In this document: piece by piece, positions 58,341 to 64,000 of the stretch
Layout: every line of letters begins with the position of its first letter
Numbering within the stretch: the stretch's first letter is position 1
Source: Acanthopleura granulata
Lineage: Eukaryota > Mollusca > Polyplacophora > Chitonida > Chitonidae
Direction of reading: 5' to 3'
NCBI GenBank assembly: GCA_016165875.1
Contig: JABBOT010000011.1
Location: 7,691,711-7,755,710, forward strand
DNA length: 64,000 bases
Notes under the pieces: generated by a model
What the model was told of the DNA's origin: nothing
The model's database searches: none
Seen by the model: only the letters and a program-made list of their open reading frames with translations
Translations under genes and position numbers: made by a program

Positions 58341-58412
58341 GCTCCGACCGCCGTCGTATAATTGAAACATTCTTGAGTACGGCGTAAAACCAAAATCAAA
58401 TAAATAAATACA
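58341..58412 (+). mobile_element. SINE, family 1, 3' fragment
   Basis: CCGACCGCCGTCGTATAATT, ATTCTTGAGTACGGCGTAAA, ACCAAAATCAAATAAATAAA. Confidence 0.85.
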
Positions 58413-58525
58413 TGTAACATGTTCTGATTAACATTACTGGATGTTTTTACTTGATTCGTGTTATAGGCACTTTTACTTGCTACCATTTAACTATTTACAC
58501 GAGCGGTTGGAATAAAATACGCACA

Positions 58526-58560
58526 GAGGTGAATTGACGAGAGGCCGAATTCGCTTAACA
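58526..58560 (+). repeat. Dispersed core repeat (family C), 5' scrap
   Basis: GAGGTGAATTGACGAGAGGC, CGAATTCGCTTAACA, paralleling 56485-56520. Confidence 0.4.
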
Positions 58561-59770
58561 TCTGGTTTTCACCAAATAGATAAAGCCACTAACAGCGTGA
58601 TACATGTAAGCAATGTCTTCAATTTTCATCTTAATTATTGTCTTAACATTATATAGGAGAAGTTCCCATAAACTGTTGAAAAGACGTCCAGCCAAACAAC
58701 TCGGTGACGTGATACTAAATGGTGCCTGAGAAAGTTTGCAAGCTGTCCGAGCCGATTCTGCTTTCAGGCCTACGACTAGCAAAATTTTACAGAACTGTTG
58801 AACGGTACAGAGGTCACCGAGGCCATGGTGATGAGCCTGAATCCAAAAACATCAACAGTAGATTTGCGCCTGATAAGTTTAAGGTGGAAAATCTGTGATA
58901 TCTTTTCCCGTAGAATGAATAGCAGGCTACACAGCTTCATCTCGACTTTCTTTAGTAGGTGGAAAAGTTTTCCCACTGGTTTCCGAAGACTCGTGTCTGA
59001 CTCTTGACATTTGTGGAAAGCGATTTTTTCGTCAAAATAAGAACTAATTGTTTTCCAGTGAGATGAAGCTGCACACCTGCTTTTGAAACGAGTCGTTTTT
59101 CACCAGACCACACATGTGGCGCCCGTTCTACAAAACTGCCTCAACGCTGAGTTAAGTGCATTTACCAATTCAACGTATCTCTTCATTATAAGTTGTCCTG
59201 GAAGGTACATCAGGCGCAGTACGTGACCACTTCGTAAAACATGGTCCCCTTGATCTGGAAAAGAACACCCGATATTTCCACGTTTTTAATGTTAACGACA
59301 TTTATGTCGTACCAGAAAAATCCCGTGGTTCAAGACGGAAGATGAATTCCATGCAGTATATGATCTCGTTAGCTAGGAGTGGAACGGCAGTTGTGAGTCT
59401 ATGACAAAATAATTTCACCACTCTAAGATTGTTACATATGAGCATTCAGTATTTACAAAGCATTTAACATGATATAAGAAATATGATTTTGTAGGGTATC
59501 TAATACAAAACAGACACGATGTACTTAATACGTCATGTTTTCACGATGTGTGGAATAACTTCCAACTTTGTGCCAGCGTGGTTAATCTAGATGACGTTGA
59601 ATAATAAATTCCAGGTGTCTGGGTATTTGGCTGTTCTTCATTAGTCTGAAGTGTACTGTTTTGTAAATGGCAACAACATCTTAAGGCGGATCATTGTCAC
59701 TGGAATGTTTCAAAAGACCAGAGTGGAAAAGTCAAAGAGTTGGTCTTTGGCTCCCGGTCAGCAAAAGTAC
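58561..59770. other. Non-coding, nothing recognised
   Basis: The longest open frame is 75 codons. No element was assigned. Confidence 0.5.
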
Positions 59771-60125
59771 AATGATCAATCAAGCTGAGACCTTATAGCT
59801 TTAGATTATTCTTATCTGATCGCTACCGAGTGTATTTGCCTCCACAGGAATCAATGCGGGCTGATATCTTAAAGGACATATTTCGATGCGCTGTGATCTG
59901 AATGCAGGCTTAACAAATCACTGCGTAGCTCGATGTTGAGGCTGCCTGGTACTTCGGCCGCCTATTACATGTTCAGACGCCCGATTTGTGTTTTCGTGGC
60001 TTACAACACCCTCAGCGTCATTTGGTAATCTTTAACAAAAGCCAAGCAGTTTAAAGGAAGTGTCAAATTTGCAGACGAAAACATCAACGAGTAAGAGGGT
60101 ATTGTGGTTTAACATTTCATTTTAC
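59771..60125 (+). repeat. Diverged direct repeat G, copy 1
   Basis: ATCAATCAAGCTGAGACC, TATCTGATCGCTACCGAG, CTTACAACACCCTCAGCGTC, GTCAAATTTGCAGACGAAAA recur in this order at 63.62-63.87 kb. Copy 1 is longer by about 100 bp. Confidence 0.6.
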
Positions 60126-60302
60126 AGTTCATCTTACATGTCATAAGAGCCCCTTTCCTGGGGGAGGAAAAGAGCGATGATTAGAGACTGGTTTATCCAG
60201 AGATATACACAATTGTATCTATTAGATGAACTTGACACCGATTGGAAATTAACCGTACCTTCTATGCAGGGAAAAAACGAAGAACGGATAGTAGCAGAGA
60301 TT

Positions 60303-60574
60303 GATGTATTTATTTATTTATTTGATCGCTGTTTTGCGCCGCACTCAAGAATATTTCACTTATACGACGGCGGCCAGCATTATGGTGGGAGGAAACCGGC
60401 CAGAGCCCAGAGGAAACCCACGGCCATCCGCAGGTTGCTGGCACACCTTCCCACTTGCGGCCGGAGAGGAAGCCAGCATGAGCTGGACTTGAACTCACAG
60501 CGACCGCATTGGTGGACGGCTTCAGGTCATTGTGCTGTGATAGCGCGCTAACCGACTGAGTCACAGACCCCCAG
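60303..60574 (-). mobile_element. SINE, family 1, best minus-strand full-length copy
   Basis: TTTATTTATTTATTTGATCG, CGCACTCAAGAATATTTCAC, TTATACGACGGCGGCCAGCA, CATCCGCAGGTTGCTGGCAC, GAGCTGGACTTGAACTCACA (B box on minus) and TAGCGCGCTAACCGACTGAG (A box on minus) are all intact. It is the least decayed copy and reads open on both strands over about 95 codons, a by-product of its composition. Confidence 0.93.
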
Positions 60575-61922
60575 CAGAGATGGAAGCGAACTGACAACAG
60601 AAAATAAATTGCCCCATCATTTTTCCTACCGACACTTTGGACATGTGATTTGCCTTATCTCCTTATTTGATGAAGTGGTCAGTGTAATATGTTGTGCCGC
60701 AAGTTATCGGAACCTGTCATTTTTATGTTTATAGACAATTAGACTGCTGTTGATCTCTGAGAGAGGAGACAGTAGCTTGGATGTTAAAGTTCCACAAATA
60801 GCGAAGTATAGCAGCTAAATACATACAGAATCGGTACTATCAGCTTATCGTCACATAGGTAAGAAACTGGCAGCATAAATGATACACGACAACACGTAGA
60901 ACGGGGACAGACTTAGATGATTATAACTCAGAGGACTGATCAAGCACAGCAGACGATAAATTAGCTACTCATGTTTGTATCCAGTTCCAAAGAATCGCGA
61001 TTGTCTTTCCCGTTTATTCGATTATCCGCATTATGTAGGATTTGATTGGAAATTGCCATTTAGTGTTTACCGTCTTTGAAAACTACGCTGCCAATGATTC
61101 TGACAGTGAAGACAGTGACTTACATTGTAAATTTGCCAACGAGGCAATCAATATGTGAGATATTGCGAATTTATATGTACAAGAAATGTCTAGTGCGCTT
61201 CTGAAACATATCCTTTTAATCTATTTTTATGCCAACATGAATATATCTCAAAACAAGAAATGCACGCAGTTTCTATTCTATTCGACTTGCATAGTATGAA
61301 GCTAGAAGCATCTAAGCTAAAACATAATCAATAAGTTGTACACATAACGAAGGCGCAAATGTCTGTTCATAAGGCGCATTAATCGACGTGCGAGGCAGTC
61401 TTGCAATGTAGTTTTGTTTTCATCTCTGCCCAGTGTCCTGTTATCCAATAACCACCATGCCATTGCCATTAATACGGACAGTTATGAATAACCCAAGCAA
61501 GGTACTTGGTATTTTATTTGTACACTCCTAAGCTGTCACTGCATGTTTGGCCTTCGTGACAATGAGCGGACAATTTGTACCAACTTGCACAGTCCAGCAT
61601 TCGCTGAAGATCACTTGCCTGCCACCAACATGGTGTGCATGCCTGTACGTCACGTGTGGAAAACTTCCCTAGCAGCATTGCCGGTGGTCGATGGTTTACC
61701 GCCGGCATTTCGTTTTTCGCCACCTTTATACTTACCACAATCGCATAAGCAGAAAAGAAAATAAATCTGAATGTTTTACTATTTATGTGTCACCTATCCA
61801 AAAGTAAAACCATAATTTTAAAGAGCGCTTTTATTAATAATGCCACTGACAGTCGCTCGGAATTCTCCGCCCAAAGTTTGCTCCAGGGTATGTAAGTTAA
61901 TAAGAGAAAGCCGCAAAGAATG
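60575..61922. other. Non-coding, nothing recognised
   Basis: The longest open frame is 74 codons. GTTGTGCCGCAAGTTATC near 60692 weakly recalls the 2.3-kb direct repeat. Confidence 0.45.
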
Positions 61923-62092
61923 TTCATTTATTCATTCGACTGATGTTTTACGTGTACTCCAGAATATTTCACTTACTTGGCGGGGGCCAGTATTTTGATG
62001 GGAGGAAACCGGACAGACCCCGGGCGAAACCCACGACTATCCGCAGGTTGCTGGCAGGCCTTCCCACGATGAGCTTGACCTCAGAAGAGAAT
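61923..62092 (-). mobile_element. SINE, family 1, 3' part
   Basis: TTCATTTATTCATTCGACTG, GTGTACTCCAGAATATTTCA, GGGAGGAAACCGGACAGACC, TATCCGCAGGTTGCTGGCAG. It stops before the head. Confidence 0.88.
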
Positions 62093-62147
62093 TTTAAAAG
62101 CGAATGAACTAAATCAGCATCCAAATCGTGTACCAAGCTACTTTGAT
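62093..62147 (+). repeat. MITE-like family E, internal fragment
   Basis: AAAGCGAATGAACTAAATCA and GCATCCAAATCGTGTACCAA match 53.14-53.17 kb. It sits between two SINE pieces. Confidence 0.5.
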
Positions 62148-62352
62148 TAATTTATTTGGTGTATGATACAATGACGGCCACCATTAATGTGGGAGGAAGC
62201 CGAAAAGAACCCCGTGGCTATCCACAACCATCCACATGTATGTTGCTGGCAGGCGATTCCACGTACTGCTGGAGAGGAAACCGGAATGAGGGGCTGCATT
62301 AGTTAGAGGCTTCTGGATCATTGTATTGTGCTACAACACACAAATCACTATG
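62148..62352 (-). mobile_element. SINE, family 1, diverged, nearly complete
   Basis: AATGACGGCCACCATTAATG, GGGAGGAAGCCGAAAAGAAC, ATGTATGTTGCTGGCAGGCG, GGCTTCTGGATCATTGTATT, head end GCTACAACACACAAATC. The tail block is mostly lost. Confidence 0.75.
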
Positions 62353-63623
62353 CCCCAGACGCTAGTTTATCAGTACGCTTAACGCGAACGATCATAACGC
62401 TGAGGTGGCGTTAGACCATAACACGATAAGCGACAACAGTCTGGCGGCTGACAAACTGTCTTGTACCATACAGACCTACATACCCAATGATCTGGACACA
62501 GACTGAACAAATTATAATTCAGGTAGACCTTGCCTCTGTCTGCCGCTAAGGCCAATATTCAAAGGCTCCGTCCGATGAATTTGTTCTTACAGTTACAATC
62601 CAGGGTGTGCCATACATTGACCTTGAGACAAGAACCAACGGAAGAGTAGCAGTTGCAAAACTCCTTCACTGATTTCTGGGAAAAAAAACCGGTCCCAAGT
62701 TAAATATGCTTCCTGTAGAACATAAAAATCTTCCGTTTCAAAAATTGAAAGCAATACTCAAATTTACAGACAAAATAAAATGGATTAACTGTTGACATTA
62801 AAACCCACTTTGCATGTAAAGAACAGTGTTATCCTGTAAAACGTGCAATGAAGAACATAGCGGAAAATAAGCTGAATTAAGTCCAACAGACTGGCTTCAT
62901 GGATGTGTGCTAATAACAGTCTTGTGTGTCCTAATAATCTTCTTTTTTTAGAGAAGACTTCACATAGTTTTGCGGTTCATGGATAGTCTTTGAATACTGG
63001 AATTAATTGGTTTCTTGGGAGAGTGGTTGTTTAGTTTCTTGGTTCTTTGTTGTATACGTTTACTGAACGTTATTATTTTGTAAAACAGTAATTATGTGGT
63101 TTGATGCTTAATCTACATATACATATATCGAGAGTTAATATATCCAGATATTGTGAGTGCTAACACGGTTTATGTGATTTATTTTATTTTTTTTATTTAT
63201 TTATTATACCGATAAAGCTCAACACAAGACTTAATACTGAGCAGTTCATTGAATGTAACTACAGGCTTGCAGTATTGAATCTTCACTGATATATCAAATT
63301 CACAGCTGGCCAAAAAATGGTTACGGTCAAAATATCTACTTTACAAGCAATGAGAAGCAACAGTTTATTTTTTAGCATGTGTGTATGTTTACGGGAGGTC
63401 AGTTGTCTAAATATTCTTCAGTTGGCACTTTAAATCGTTTTGTACCAACTCCGTGACACTCAGCCAAGGCTGCCATCATCGACTGAAGCAGACGACACTG
63501 CTCAGAAGAAGGCACGCTCAGGTGTATACTTTCTTCCGGCCATACCACAAACCGAGTCATTTTGTGATCTTAGTTTCACCCAGTTGTCTGGAGACAGAAA
63601 GTGTTTCTCCTAGACAGTAACCT
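62353..63623. other. Non-coding; T-rich tract at 63180-63208
   Basis: TTTATTTTATTTATTT-type tract without an attached SINE body. Nothing else was recognised. Confidence 0.5.
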
Positions 63624-63872
63624 ACACTAATCAATCAAGCTGACCCCTCTATCTGATCACTACCGACCAAAAAGACTCTTGACGCGGGTTGGTGAGTAGA
63701 CCAGGTATCAAAGGTCCAGACAGTAGCTTTGTGTTTCTCGGGTTCACAACACGGTCAGTGTCATTCAGGGATCCCGAGACAAGACTAAAGGGATATTGTT
63801 AATAGCTTGAAAGGAGTTGTCGAATTTGTAGACGAAATACATATCATTGGGTCAGAGGATATTATGTTGTAA
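63624..63872 (+). repeat. Diverged direct repeat G, copy 2
   Basis: ATCAATCAAGCTGACCCC, TATCTGATCACTACCGAC, GTTCACAACACGGTCAGTGT, GTCGAATTTGTAGACGAAAT align with copy 1 about 3.85 kb upstream. Confidence 0.6.
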
Positions 63873-64000
63873 TTTCTCATAAGAACAATTTTCCAGCAGA
63901 CTAGGACAAATCATTAAACATTGCTTTACGAGAAGATTAACACATCCGAGTCTGTTAAATTACTTTCACACCAGTGGGAATTTTGCAGCACATTTGATAT

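Overview
The window looks like intergenic DNA from a large, AT-rich animal genome, most likely a mollusc or another lophotrochozoan. There are no operons, no ribosome binding sites and no long open frames (the longest is 172 codons). Coding-like sequence is confined to broken mobile-element genes. The commonest feature is a tRNA-derived SINE of a type I know from molluscan genomes: a tRNA-like head, a conserved body, and a tail made of a GGCGTAAAACACCAATCAA-type end followed by AAAT/TAAA repeats. About 23 copies or pieces lie on both strands. I see no rRNA, true tRNA, CRISPR or prokaryotic signal, and no intact host gene that I can name.

Layout. 1-1.8 kb: a decayed, minus-strand, multi-frame gene that resembles a family-B (protein-primed type) DNA polymerase; it runs off the left edge. 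2.5-2.9 kb: a small satellite with a 71-bp period. 3-11.5 kb: SINE copies in non-coding DNA. 12.2-20 kb: the densest mobile-element block. It holds two different LINE ORF1-like remnants (12.2-12.95 and 16.37-16.70 kb), a frameshifted multicopy transposon-like gene (14.9-15.9 kb), and an L1-type ORF2 remnant (17.7-19.93 kb) whose reverse transcriptase is missing at the point where a SINE sits. 20.9-33.8 kb: more SINEs of two families, a short dispersed core repeat, a 76-nt hairpin that could be a microRNA precursor, and an inverted repeat pair. 36-53 kb: the best plus-strand SINE, a TTAA-flanked inverted-repeat element of about 980 bp, several copies of a second inverted-repeat (MITE-like) family, a tandem array of about 150-bp units, and a cluster of three SINEs around a perfect 18-bp hairpin. 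53-64 kb: largely featureless DNA with a 22-nt-arm hairpin, the best minus-strand SINE and a diverged direct repeat pair.

How the parts relate. SINEs of this kind depend on a partner LINE for retrotransposition. An L1-type LINE remnant and several SINEs are in the same window, but nothing here shows that this LINE is the partner. The inverted-repeat elements carry no transposase and must have been moved by one encoded elsewhere. I found no convincing complete new biological system. The observations most worth checking are the hairpins at 21.6 and 56.8 kb, the TTAA element, the composite LINE/SINE junction, and a 65-codon frame with a signal peptide at 50.6 kb. All homology calls come from reading translations by eye; no database search was run.
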